Below, piece by piece: positions 49,065 to 61,543 of a stretch of 64,000 bases of DNA. Origin of the DNA: Sindora glabra (Eukaryota > Streptophyta > Magnoliopsida > Fabales > Fabaceae); NCBI GenBank assembly GCA_020226215.1, contig CM035232.1, positions 59,281,220-59,345,219 of the forward strand, read 5' to 3'. The position numbers and the translations under genes are program-made. Each line of letters begins with the position of its first letter. Positions within the stretch are counted from its first letter, which is position 1. Under the pieces are notes generated by a model. The model did no database searches. It worked only from the letters and a program-made list of their open reading frames with translations, and was not told the DNA's origin.

Positions 49065-49530
49065 TGTTAGTATTTCATTATAAACCCACCATATTTTATT
49101 AAATAGGAACATATATGCTCAACAGTTATGGATCCTGTATAGATCCTATGATGAGTAAGATTCATAACCTATTTACATCTATAAATGGGGTCCTTACCTT
49201 ACTAAAGCTTATGTTTAGTTTCTACTTTATTATGTAAACTATTATACCCCCTTATAAAGGTATAGTAAATAGGATTTTAACTGAGGAAGGTTAACTCTAT
49301 AATCTTGTTATACTTTTGTTGTGATTTCAAGAATTGAAAAGGAAAAAATTAAATAATTTTTTATCAAAAGCTACAATTAATAAGTGTAGTTGCAGATATA
49401 TCAAAACTAATTATTTATTATAGTAATCTTTTCATAATATTATATTGTATTTATGAATTTCATCTGAATCTCCTACATAATTCAAAGCTATGATATGGAA
49501 TTTCATAATTAAATTAAAATAAATCTTGAA
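49065..49530 (+). repeat. E2 3' LTR
   Basis: It starts TGTTAGTATTTCATTATAAA and ends AAATCTTGAA, where the 5' LTR has ATTCTTGCA. It is free of the two insertions found in its partner. Confidence 0.85.
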
Positions 49531-49535
49531 GAATT

Positions 49536-51278
49536 ATCTTAAGCTTTCATTTAGCAAAAATATAAATATTTATCCAAAGTCATTAGTAGGCATCAACCTT
49601 AGACTATGACTACTTCAGGAAAGTAATGTCTATATTATGGACATGATAATTCATTTGTAATTTTTGAACAAGTTTAAATTTAATGAATTATCAATACAAA
49701 GTGTCATACACTATCAATGAACACAAAAATGACACATCATTAAGAAAAGTAATGATAATTAAGGATTTTTACTAGTAATAAAAGAATTCTAATAGCTTTT
49801 TTAATGATATGCCAACATAGGAGTGAGTAATTGTGTAAAAATGATTTACATTGATAGTGCATTAAATATAAATCCTTTTTAAGCTCTTAAGCTTTATGCT
49901 TTTCCAACCTAGCGCTTTATCCAAGTTTCATGAGTATCTTAAAGGAATAAACTCATATTCTTATTAAAAGCTCACTCTAACTCTTCTACAAGTTAAATTT
50001 ATCAAGAATGATCCCACAAACACTCTTTACTCTTAATGAGATGCAAATTACATTAAGAATTTAAAAAAAAAACTCAACCCATATTCTTGTAAGATTGATG
50101 CAAATGCAAATCGGGATAAACTTAATTTATTTAACTCTATTTTATGTACATAACCTCCAAACCACTTTGTAATTCATTTTTCCTTTTGGACTTAACTTTT
50201 AGGATCTCTAATTAGTAGGATAGGCATATTGATAAGCAATTTATTATTTTTAGTCTTGTCACATCCCCTTGATGTCTACCAGATCCTTAGATTATAGTGC
50301 TATAGTTTTTCTCATAATTTTATGTTTCTAAAGATCCTTGTAACATTAGTGTATTGCACACAAATAATTATTATTTTTATGCATTTTTTTGCCATTAATC
50401 TATTTGTTCATTCATCTAGTTTTTTTCCTCACGAAAAATTCCATAATTAATGGATAATGTTTAAATCATAAATATTTTTTGCCACCATTTTAAATATAGC
50501 CAATGAATGAAATCATATTTTCATCTAAAGACTTATCTCAGTTATACATGACCTAAAAATTTATTAATAAGAACCATTATACCTTTTTGCAAAATAGAAA
50601 TACTTCACATTAGGATCTAAAATTATTTAGCATTATTATACCATTTTGTACAATAGAAAACTTTAAAACCATTGTATTTTTTATACAAGATAAACTCTTC
50701 CCAAATAATTTATAGTTATCTTAGCATCAAATGCCTAAATAATTATTATCACATAATCAAATAGTAGATCACAATTATTAACATCATATTGATGTTCTTA
50801 AGATCACATATGGAGTTAACAAATAATCACATAAGGAGATGTCAATAATCTTTACATGATTGGCTATATATTTGAAAATTATACTATATTAATATTCTTA
50901 TCCCAAATAAAATATGTGAGATCATAATATTGCATATAGCAAAACTCATAATATATATCGATAAAAATAATTCTTAAATTTTTTCAGATAACTTAGACAT
51001 GTGAAATTCCATAACCCCAATGGATTGGGGATTTGCCTAACAACCAATTTTCAAATTGTTGTATCACCAAATTCATAAAATTCTTTTTTTTTTCAAAATT
51101 ATATTGGGATAAATAATACATTTCCCTTTCACTATAAAGGATCTTACTTATTAATCATCATTTTGCATGACATTAAGTCATTGCACATTAAGCTTTTGAT
51201 TGCCTATTTTATGGCCTTTAAATCTTTCCATTAAAGGGAAGGAATACAAATTTTTAAAAATTTATCATTACTCTTACC
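49536..51278. other. unassigned AT-rich DNA
   Basis: No gene, long repeat or terminal motif was recognised between E2 and E3. Confidence 0.5.
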
Positions 51279-51283
51279 TATAG

Positions 51284-51785
51284 TGTTAGTTTCATATTAC
51301 TCGTGAAGAAGTAAAGAGGATGACGATAGTGAAAATAACCTTGAAGAAGTTGACCCACACCTGTAAGTAAGCCAACAATAGGGTTAGAGTCCTATTTTAG
51401 CCTTTTGAAACTTAAGTAAATGAGGAAGTAAGGAATAAAGAGTGGAATAAGTGAGTGTAGAAGTAAAGTTAGAGGACTTACTTACATTAGTGACTAGTAT
51501 TTATAATAATTAGCCTACCTAGGGCATAATAGTTATATGACAATATTAGTGATAGTAGTTTAGTCTTTTTAGAGGAAGCAAATGGTCCACTCCTGATAAC
51601 CATGGCAACAGTTTTCCAACTATACTAATTACTTCTAGCACTATTCGATTAACACTGTGCAATACCTATGATTTGTTTAATTGGCATTAGTGTATAGGTT
51701 ATATGGTCTAACCATATCTTGTTCAATTGGTTAATCTAGGTTTATAGATGATTTGGCCTAGAACTTACTAAGAAAGTTTTGATTA
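51284..51785 (-). repeat. E3 3' LTR
   Basis: It aligns to 61544-62042 through TTTAGCCTT, AAGTGAGTG, GACTTACTT, TTAGTCTTTTTA, TTGTGCAATAC-like and AGTGTATAGGTT blocks in the same order. Confidence 0.9.
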
Positions 51786-51790
51786 TTTAA

Positions 51791-51804
51791 CCCGTTTCTC
51801 CTCC
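51791..51804 (-). promoter_or_regulatory. E3 polypurine tract
   Basis: GGAGGAGAAACGGG on the minus strand, five bases from the 3' LTR. The opposite LTR has no purine run at the equivalent side, which sets the orientation. Confidence 0.55.
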
Positions 51805-52479
51805 ACCAAATAGTATGGTAAGGCTTGACCTAGTGGTCGAGAGGAAATGCACATTGTCACCTTCATTTAACTAATCAATATTGGTTAGCTTGGTGTTGGA
51901 GCAATTCATTTAGAAGTAACTTCTTAAGAAAAAAAATCATATTTGATGTGCTTGTCTAAGGTATTTGCATGTATCCTAAGATTATGATGGTCGTTATGAT
52001 TAATTTTGATTCTTGTGTAAATAATCATAGTCTTTAATCACTTGATAACTTTTTGAAGAAACCCATTGCATCCTATCCCTTTATTCAAATATGAATCTTG
52101 TTCCTTAACTCTAAGCATTATATATGTTTAGGAATCCATGTAGTTTGATATTTACAATGTTGGATGGACTCAAATGAATTTTAATCTTAAACATTATTCA
52201 ATTATAAATAAGAATTTTCTCCTCTAAACATTGCTTTCACTACTCTTGCAAAATGTCTTAAAGGGAAAAATAACACTTTCATTGTTTATTTTTTCTTCTT
52301 CTTAACCAAAGACAAGCCTTTGTTACTAATTTTTTTTAAACTAAGGTAATCTTTCTTTTTAAGATTAATGTCTACTTTCTTTATCTTATGCTTATGATTC
52401 TTCATATTTTTCTTATTAAATTTGTTTTATAATTCCTTACTCAATGTTTACGATTAATTGTATTTTATGTATTATAGGT

Positions 52480-54440
52480 AGTTCATGAACAATTTTTCCT
52501 AAATTTTGAATTTCAATATGACTTTGAATGTGGTTAGAAAATCCTCAAGTGTATCCATGGAATTAGGTTAGCTTTTAATTTTTAAGCATTGTAGATTTTC
52601 TCAATTATCTAAGAAAATGATTGAAGATCAAACCAATATTTCTATTGATAGATTAGCCAATTAGTATTTGTAGAACCCAATCTAATGATATTAATTTAGA
52701 AGAAGACATTAATAGCCTAACTACCATTTTGGATTTTGGAATTAACTAGATGATCACCGCATTAAGAAATGTAAAAGATTACATTTTTCAAAAAGTACCA
52801 AATAAAAATAAAGGTAAAATAACCATCACTATTGCACTTACCCATGTACTAACCAATTATATCACATTTCCTTTAACTTCTAGCTTAGCTAATCAATCAG
52901 GGTCATCTTCTATTGAATTGAAGGCTCATCTTGTTAATTTTATTGAGGAGAACTATAGGGTACCTTATCTTAACCTCTCCTTTTTTTGGTGATAAAAAAC
53001 CACTAAGGTTAAGAAAAAGTACGTAATGCTTAAGGCGAAGATAACTTAATTTTGTTAGCGCTAATGCAAAAGGATAGAATGTAGTTTGGTTAAGTATAAA
53101 AAAATTGAAGAAGTGCTATGATTGTGGTCCTCTTCCTTACATAAAATCGAGAAAACTCTTATACAAGGCAGCTGAGGAAGATGAACAAGCTTGTAGCTTT
53201 GTAACCATCTTCTTTTTCATTTTCTATGGGAGTATGATTGAAAAGATCAATGTTAAGCCTCCTTTCACACCATTTGAGCAAGCCTTAATGTGAAAGTTGA
53301 ATGTAGCATCTACCCAGATAACTTTTAATGGTTAGGTAGACATTGTCTGTTATAAGTACTTGGTGACTGCTTTAAAATTGAAACTTATTGTAAATAACTT
53401 TATACTTTTTTTGTAATACTTAGAAAGTTAAAGGTACTTGGATGTATATAACTGCTAAAAAGGGTAAATAAATTTTTTATGGTTTGAATGTAAGCATCCA
53501 TAGGAGAAAGGAATCTTCTTTTTAAAGTCTACGCTTTTTTAAATATTTATGCTCCTTAGACTCATCCAAATGGTTAATTCTATTTTCCTATAATATGGTT
53601 TCCTCTTAAGATCATTAAAAAGGTTCCAAATTTGGATGAACTAGACCAATTAGTAATTAATAAGGTGTTAAAGGTCACTAAAAATGATTTTTTTCAACGT
53701 TAAAGACCTTATAAATATGTTTTTAATCCATGCTTCTCTTTGAATTTTGCTTTACTTTAAATTTTTTACTTCCTTTTGACAATTATCTTATTAATTTTTA
53801 AGCATTTACTTGTTGGAAGGCTTCTTATAATGGATAAGGTTAGAGATAGAGTTCATAAGCATAAGAAGAATTTTGCTAAAGATGCTAAAAGCAAGAAAAT
53901 GACTTAAAGTTCCTACGCTAATTGGTATAGCTAGAAGACTAAGGACCATTTGTAAAAATGATGCTAATTGACCACATCATCAAGATGTTGACCAATTGAG
54001 AAAGTAATTCATGTCATTCAGATCTAGCAATTATGAAGGTAGTGTTGATCAATTTGAATAAAAGAGAATTAATCTTCCTCTACTTGATAGATTAACTCTA
54101 AAGGATTATTTTATCAAATAGTTGGCCATTTCATATAGCTAATAAAGGAGACAAGAAAATCTAATTCAATAAATGAGAGAACAAAGGAAAAAAAAGAGGA
54201 AAAAGAAGAAGTTAATGTCTTTGGCTTCTAGAGAACCATCTTCAATTGTAAAAGGTGATAAGATAAGAATAACTATTACTAATGGCACTATTATGATAGT
54301 AGTTATTGCTATTTAATCTATTAGGACTTTTAGTTCTCCACCATAGATTGAGCCTCCAAGACTAGTTATTCCATCAAGCTCTTTTGTAGTTAAAAACTCC
54401 TAAATCTTCATCATCATGATCCCCTTATTATTATTTTTTT
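52480..54440 (+). pseudogene. antisense extra ORF of E3, putative gypsy-type transposase-like
   Basis: On the strand opposite to gag, the plus strand carries a decayed coding region whose stops mostly sit where Q or W would fit. About 53240-53420 reads KPPFTPFEQALM, a stop, KLNVASTQITFNG, a stop, then VDIVCYKYLVTALK. This resembles the PF-x-F ... L-x-x-L ... Q-[IL] ... N-[GS]-W core of plant 'putative gypsy-type transposase' proteins (PF04195). Downstream, VPNLDELDQLVINKVLKVTK (about 53620) and a basic RKKKRKKKK run at about 54187 end the region. The proteins are found in plant retroelements, and their function is unknown. The match rests on one block read by eye, so the family name is tentative, but coding origin on this strand is fairly clear. 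Confidence 0.5.
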
Positions 54441-54539
54441 ACCATTTCTAGTTCCTCCATATTGATAAATTCAGTGGACTTAGCTAACAAACCAAAAAGT
54501 TTTGCTAGAGGCTTTTTGGCTTAGGATTTTAAGAAGTCA

Positions 54540-54938
54540 CATGATCTAAAACTAATCATGATAAAATGCATGGTAGTTTCTTCTTTGAAATCCTTTATCT
54601 TTAAAGTAACTTTATTAAACCTGCTTAAAATATCCTTAAAGAGTTCATTTTTCCCATGTTTAAGGTTTGCTAGAGAAATGTTGTCTTTTTATGCATTCAT
54701 AAGGTTACAAAATGAGCTAAAAATTATTCTAGAAAACCTGTAAAATTGGGGATGCAATTTAGCTTCAAGTTTATAAACCCTATAAAACTAACCTTTTTTA
54801 AAGTTATAAAGAACACGTCCTACATTATGGCATCTAGAGCTCTAAAAAAGAATATTATTGCTTTGAATGCCTCAAAATGTTCTTAAAGATCTGCTAGCCC
54901 ATCATAGGCTTTAGATTAAAAGAAACTTTGAAGTTAAA
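54540..54938 (-). pseudogene. E3 gag remnant, main part
   Basis: On the minus strand, in two frames, the sequence follows the Ty3/gypsy gag (PF03732) pattern. It reads FNFKVSFNLKP from 54938, a HFEAFKAI...RALDAIM block at about 54880-54820, FITLKK, then FINLKLNCIPNF, FLAHFVTL and MHKKTT (about 54690). Stops fall at several positions where R or Q would be expected. Gag forms the particle that packages element RNA. The N-terminal end is cut by the insertion at 54951-60087 and continues at 60093. Confidence 0.75.
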
Positions 54939-54950
54939 TGGCATAAATAT

Positions 54951-57900
54951 TGTCATAACCTAATTTTAAACCATCATGACTAGTTCAAAGATATTAACTA
55001 GATATTTTTACAGGTCAAAACTTAACGAACTTTTTAAATTTAATTATTTTTAGAAAATATGCATAATGCAAAACACATGATATGAAAAATTTCACTAAAA
55101 GCTTTTTCTAGTAAATCTAAAAATAGTTTTGCACAAATAATGAGGTACAATCTTTTAAATATCTTATAATAAGTAAAACTAATGTCAAAACCTCATCTTA
55201 AATGTCAGAAATGTTAGAAAATTCTATTTTTTCCCTTGAAGAAAATTTTAAAATAAAAAGTTAGCTTCTTATATAGTCAAAATCCAAGTTAAAATAGAAA
55301 AAGTTTATTTTTTTATGTTGGAAATGGTTGAAACATAAAAACTTTAGGAAATAAAAACTTTTTTCAAAAAAAGATCTTTTTATTGGAAAGTAATTTCTAC
55401 TTTTGCAATAGTATCACAACAGATAGTTTTCTAAAAACTAATTTCAAAAAGATGACTTGTCAAATAGAAATTCAGAAGACTTAGAAATAGATTTATAAGA
55501 CTTTGCTTGAAATACCATTTTCTCAAGAAATCAGAAAAGCCTTGAAAAACATTCTTGAATCCTTAAAAAAAATTAAGTCTCCTTCTAGAAATAATAGTTC
55601 AAACCATGAAACAAACAAACTAGAATAGGATCAGGTTAAATAAAATTGGAAAAATTAAAAGATTCTATTTTTTTTTAAAATACTTTGGAGATAATATTAA
55701 TTTAGAAATCGAGCTAGAATTATCTTTATTTGAATCAAATCTTTTTTGAAATACATAGCTATCTATTATTTAATAAATATTTTCAAACTCAAACATAAAT
55801 TTATCTTTAATAAAGATTAAAACCATTTTTCCTTTCCTTTTGAAGTTCCATATAGACCAGCTTATTATACCAAATCATTTTTGTAAAAACCATAAGATAA
55901 TTAAAATAATATCAAATCCATATACATGCAATAATATGCATGATATATTCATAATTATACAAAAATATTTGGTTTAAGAAATAGATAAATTGTTAGAGTC
56001 CCAATATAATTATACAAATATGTAATAAGTTAAATAAATTTAAAAACAGATAAACATAATAGTTATCAGCAAACTAACTATTAATGGAATCTATTTCAAA
56101 GTCAAAGGTAGTAAGGTCTTCATGTGCAAAAAAGTATGGTGAATCATTTATTATTAGTGGTATGGTTGATGATGCTGATGTAAGTGCTCCTACTAATGCC
56201 TCAATGACTAAACCAAAATTTATAGCATAGTCAACTTTAGACTGGCGTACATCTATATTCATGAGAAAATAACATTCAAGTCTAAATTTTCTATAAATAG
56301 TTTCATAATTATGCTACTAAATATCAACAATTTTAAAGGATGGCATTAAGGTAGAGTTTTTAAAAGCATATCTACAAGTATAATGAGTAATAAAATTACT
56401 TAGTGAGATATTTATCACCCAAATTTTCTAATCACTTTTTAATCCTAATAACATTTACATACAAGGCATATATTAAAAACCTTTTCTTATCATAAAGTAT
56501 TTCTCATTAGGCAATTTTTCATATTGCACTGTTAAACACTTAAAAAGAATATAATTTAATCATATAATTCAATCATAACACAAAAAAAGCATTAACAAAA
56601 CTATTAGATTGCATAAGGCATGAAAGGTTCCTTATTGTTACTCTAGGCCAACCTTATCCCTTGTGTATCCCAATGTTGTCCTATAAGGTTAACTTTATCC
56701 CACTTAACCTCTCATGTGACTCAAAAGCTAGAGTGCTAGGCTAAACCTCAAAATACTCTACAAGGTCTCATATCAAATAAATATGTCACACTTCACATAT
56801 AACATTCAAATCAATAATGTCAAATACAACATAAAAATCTATATATTGCATATAGCTACAATTTCACATTTGACATAAAGCTAGTTTCACTTAGAGCTTT
56901 CATTAACATATTTCACATAAACAAGGTAAGATCAAAATTCCAACCATAGCCATAACCAAAATATGAAAATAACTTAACAAAATAAATTCATAAGAATTTA
57001 CCTTATCATTTTTCTAGTAACCACTACTATTATTGGTATTTCCATTGGATATATTATGTTACATACAAAAGCTCATCAACATGAAGCTTCATTTATAGAT
57101 ATTCTCCTATGTGAACATAATGATGCATAAATAAACCATAGAATAATTCATATTGACATGCTCATACAAATATTATAATTTCACTATAAAACCAATAAAG
57201 TGGTGTCCTTTTTTTTTACACTTAATTCTTAATAAGAACTAAAGATAATTTTAAGCCAATAATTTCATGTAATTGTATGTAATTCACCAATCAATATATC
57301 AATCTTGGATTGATATTCATCCCATGATTTTTATAACAAGCAAGAGATATTCAACTTAGATTTTTCCAAGTAGTTTCAATCCTATTTTTTGTATAGCATT
57401 CTAATAAGTAGAAAAAATATTTTTCCATTAAATCAAGATTATTTAAGTACTACCTAGTAGTGTAAAAATTGCCTAAACTATCCTACATTAGTACCAACTA
57501 GCTAAGAAAACAAGCACTAACCTTTATTAGGTTGTAATAAGTATCTTAAACTTGTAAATACCAATCCATCTTTTCTTTAATTTCTATAAAAATTTATAGA
57601 ATTGAAAATCACTATTTAAGCAGTATTTTTAAATCCTTTTTGTGCTTAAAATATGTTATGAAAGTTAGTCACACATCCAACTATCACAATACCTTGAAAG
57701 GGACATATCTAACTTCAAAATTCTACTATCATATGCAAACCTTTATAAAAATTTCTAAAATTTTACAAAGTTGAAATAGTAATGTAAAAAATCACTTTTT
57801 CAATCTTTTTCAGGCTCAAAATATATTACATAACTTACTACTTCAAGCAACTATCAAGCTTCTTCAAAGAAAGCAACATCTTTTTAGGAAAAAATTATCT

Positions 57901-60087
57901 TTTGGTATAACTTTTAGTAAAAATATAGAAAATTTTATAACCTTATTTAAAAGATATTAAACATTATTCTCAAACCATATTTAGCCAAAAAAAAGTTACA
58001 TAAGTTTTCTTTACATCCAACTACCAAAATCTCTTAAAATGAGCACCTTGAACTTTGAAAATCCTTTAAAATATCAAATTTTGATAAAAATTAATGAAAA
58101 ATCCCAAAGTTGAAATAAACTTTAAACTTCATTTTTGAAAAATTTTCCTTACTTAAAAGAAATCATACAAGTTACCCATATACTCGCTTATTAAAATAGT
58201 TCAAAAAAAGCACACTTAATTTAAATTTTCTATTTTAAATATTAATTTTTAATAAAATTTATCTAAAATTTCTAGAATCATTTAAGAGACATAAATATCA
58301 TTTTTAAATCATTTTTATACTCAAAAAAAGTTAAAAAAATTATCCATGACTTAAAATATCAAAATAGTTTGCAGAAAAGCATATTAGGATTGAAAATTCC
58401 ACTTTAAACTATAAAACTCTCCAAAATTTTCTAGGAAATTTCAAACTAAAATTCAAGATTTAGAATATCATTTTTCATTCTTTCTTATGTTAAAAACAAG
58501 TTGTAAAGGTTATTCAAACAATTTCCAATCAAAACAGTTCATAAGAAAATTTTACTTCTTGAAATATAATTTTAAAAATGATTTTTTGTATTATTCCATA
58601 AACTTTCAAACATAATTTTAAACACAATATTATTACAAACTTTTAATATATATGGTTAATAACATTAATCAAATAGTTTAAAATATAGTGTAATAAGTTT
58701 TTCCTCATAAAAATAGAAAATTTCTTCCACAAAATAGCAAAGAACCTGTGAGTTACACATTTCTATTTCAAAGGGATTTTTTACTTAAAAAATTTGATAT
58801 ATTAATTTTCAAAACATGCATAATAAAGTATAGTCTAATGTTTATTAAATTTTTAACAAGAAAATTGTATTTTTCTCATGAACAAAACTAATGCATTTTT
58901 TTTTCAAAACTCGGTATTCATGCATTTTGTTACCTTATATTCAAAGCAAAATTTAGTGAAACATATTTTAATAAATAAAAATGAAAAATTTTCCATTCTT
59001 GTAATAGAAAACTTAAGACTTTCAACTTATTTTCTCTTCAAAATTTTTCATCTATTTTCATGTAAAAACATGTTTTTAGAACTTTGTTATTTTCAAAAAA
59101 TCCTTTTTAAAATCAACACTTGTAACTTTTTATCATAAAACTTTTTCCAAACTAATCCACTATGATAATCATGGCTTTAGTACATTATCAACCACAAAAA
59201 CAAATACACATCTCATCTATAAATACAATCAAGAAAGAAAACTAAGAAGAAAAATAATGAATTTCTACTCACTCAAGGATGCCACTTAGAATCCAAAGTG
59301 TAGCACTCAAGACATCATAAAGTAAGTGAAAAAATTCTAAAGAAACAACTACAAAAAGAAGATGAATTTATGAAAATTTTGGTCTTATGCTTCTAATAAA
59401 TGATCGAGAATGCTTCCTTCTTTAACAATCTCTTAAGAACTCTCAAAGAACTCATGGAAACTTAGTAGAATTTAACAAGAACATTCAAAAATAGAACTTT
59501 CTCTCTCTAATTCCCTCTCTACATGTGAGCCCCTCTTGGCATAGAAGGATTTAGAGTAACCTCCAAGTAGATGACATTATGCTTGTATCATCAAGATGAT
59601 ATCATCTTGTTTACATAAGGTTTGTGTCATTTAGGAATATTTCTTATTCTTTCCTTGTGCCCACATTTTGCTATTAAATTCTTTATCAATTCTTTAATTA
59701 TTAATAAATCCCGAACTAATTAAAAATTACTATAGTATACCAAAATCAAGCCACATTACCTTAAGGCCTTTAAATTAAACCAAGTTTCCTATCGTCCATG
59801 TCCTAGTGGATGTGCCTAAAATTACAATTTTTCCCTATTAGGATTATTTTAGGATGCTCTTGGATAAAAATTTTAAATTATTCCCATACCTTATTAACCT
59901 TAAATTTTAAATACTCTTAATTTTCTCAAACTTTATTAAATAACTCTTGATAAAATTTTCTTTTCCTAAAACTAATAAATACTTTTACTAGCAAAAATCT
60001 ACATTTCTACTTATTATCCATTGACAAACATTATTTGACTTAGTTTTGATTATTTCTATCCATTGGATTTTTTAATCAAGTATTACA
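54951..60087 (+). mobile_element. 5.1-kb LTR-like insertion in E3 gag
   Basis: It begins TGTCATAACCTAATTTTAAA and ends AATCAAGTATTACA. TGTCA...ACC at one end and TATTACA at the other is the form of long LTRs of Tekay/Del-type gypsy elements, so a solo LTR is the best guess. A direct duplication TGGCAT lies just outside (54939-54944 and 60093-60098), but six and five bases away from the TG and CA ends. Either the ends are slightly misplaced or the duplication is a coincidence. It clearly interrupts gag, which reads through when the insertion and one TGGCAT copy are left out. No pol or other coding domain was seen inside. It holds a degenerate tandem array at 57590-58600. Confidence 0.6.
57590..58600. 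repeat. degenerate tandem array, about six units near 168 bp
   Basis: Units start near 57590, 57750, 57920, 58091, 58257 and 58426. Each follows the same order: AAATTTCTA-like start, AAGTTGAAAT-like block, ATCATTTTTAAATC-like block, CTCAAAA..AGTTA, CATCCAACTATCAAAAT-like block, then AAAGCA and TTGAAAATTC. The units are strongly diverged but periodic. No gene is present. Confidence 0.65.
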
Positions 60088-60092
60088 GGTTT

Positions 60093-61543
60093 TGGCATGA
60101 TGATAGGAATGAAAAAGGAGGAGTTTCCATTATTAGGGTTTACATTTTTTTGCTAAACATATTGATTAAATTATTCATTTTGAGCCATATAATAGTGGTG
60201 ACCAGTTCAATGTCTTGCTAATTCTTTGACTTTTTCTTGGTTTTCCAATTAGTATTTGAACCAAGCTTTATCATTCATGCTAGCTTCATATTCTAATCAT
60301 TCATGCTTAATGCGTTCACATTGTTAGTGCTTTACTATTAATCTTTCTCTTTCTTCCCCCTCCAATTCTAGCCTTTTGAAAAGATGATGGTAGGAGTTTA
60401 AGTTTCTTTGGTTTTTTTTTATCTCACCTAACCTAACGGTTTTCTTTATTATTGGTTTTCACTAACCAGTGGACCTTTTTCAATATGCCAATTGATGTGG
60501 TTATTTACATAGCCACCCTTCCCAAGCTAGTCATTCTTTTGGTAGTTGTAACCATTACAGTTGAAGAATTAATAAGGAGATGAACTATTATTTTATTGTA
60601 TGTTAAAAGAAGGTATTGCTATTTAGCAAATGGATTGTGTTCGGTTTGAAAAGTAAGTTGTATGATGTTTGTTATTGATTTTTGGTTTCAAAAGTAGAGG
60701 AATTCTATTTTCAAGAAGAGAATATTTTTAGTACAAGTTCCTTTGATAACTTGTTCTTTAAACCTATCACTATATTTTCCTTTAAAAGAAAAAATTTCTT
60801 AAGAAAGTTATTTTCTAAGAAAATTAGTTTCATGTTCATGTTTTGCTTTTTTCTTAAAGAAAGAAAAAAATGAAAAGTCATATTAGAATAGTCATTTTAA
60901 ATACAAAAATAATAGTTATGCCATATATAATCAAAGAATGGTTGTAGAATTATGGAACAAAGTGATAAAGAAAGCATGATTACACTTGGACCTAACAATT
61001 TATGAGCAAAAAAATTGATAACATGATAATAGTCATTATATAGAAAACAAAGCATTTATGGATAAGATTGATTTGTAAATATAACAATTCACTTACAAAA
61101 TTAATAATCCAATTTTTTTTTTGGGAAAATTTTTCAAGAGAGTAAAATTCATATATTAGAATGATCCTTGCAAGCAAATTTTTAATGATTTTGAAAAAAA
61201 AAGAGATCATCATGAATTCTTTTAGGTTAAACATGCTACAAGCAAATTTGAATAAAGTAAATCAATGAAACTTCATATTTCAATCATTTATTTGTTAAAA
61301 ATCAAACAATAACATCATTAACAAATATCTTGTAGCTAGAATGATTGTGAAACATTTTATTACAATGAATTTGAATGAAGTAAAACTAATATTCTGCAAT
61401 TAATATCATCAAAATTTAGCATTTCTTAAAATAATTGGAATATTTAAAGAAGAAAAACTTAGAATGATATACGTTACAAATTTATCAAATATAACAAAAC
61501 TTATGCAAAAGTAAGTTGTGATTTGAACATAGATTGTGCTAAA
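60093..61543 (-). pseudogene. E3 leader and start of gag
   Basis: On the minus strand, 60165-60093 reads SSFFIPIIMP and joins in frame to FNFKVSF at 54938. This matches the start of gypsy gag, where a PF-x-x-I ... P-x-x-FK pattern is usual. Further upstream (60200-61543) no gag domain was recognised with confidence. A frame near 60540-60440 (minus) with GYNYQKND is of unknown meaning. The segment next to the 5' LTR should hold a primer-binding site; TTTAGCACAATCTATG at 61543 is in the right place but matches no site I can name. Confidence 0.45.

Larger units (their letters stand above)
42174..49530 (+). mobile_element. E2, Ty1/copia element with a twice-broken 5' LTR
   Basis: The 3' LTR (49065-49530) starts TGTTAGTATTTCATTATAAA. 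The matching 5' LTR start, TGTTAGTATTTTATTATGGA, is at 42174 and is cut after 21 bp by a solo LTR. The 5' LTR resumes at 43724 with CTACCATAATTTATTAAAT, is cut again by a MITE, and ends at 44382. Likely target-site duplications are AAATT (42169-42173) and GAATT (49531-49535), with one mismatch. The pol body is decayed and lacks recognisable integrase. It is of the same lineage as E1 by its pre-gag and RNase H sequence. Confidence 0.88.

Noticed and set aside
58878..59138. 86-codon Phe/Leu-rich plus-strand frame
   Set aside because: Chance open frame in AT-rich LTR-like DNA; no family features.
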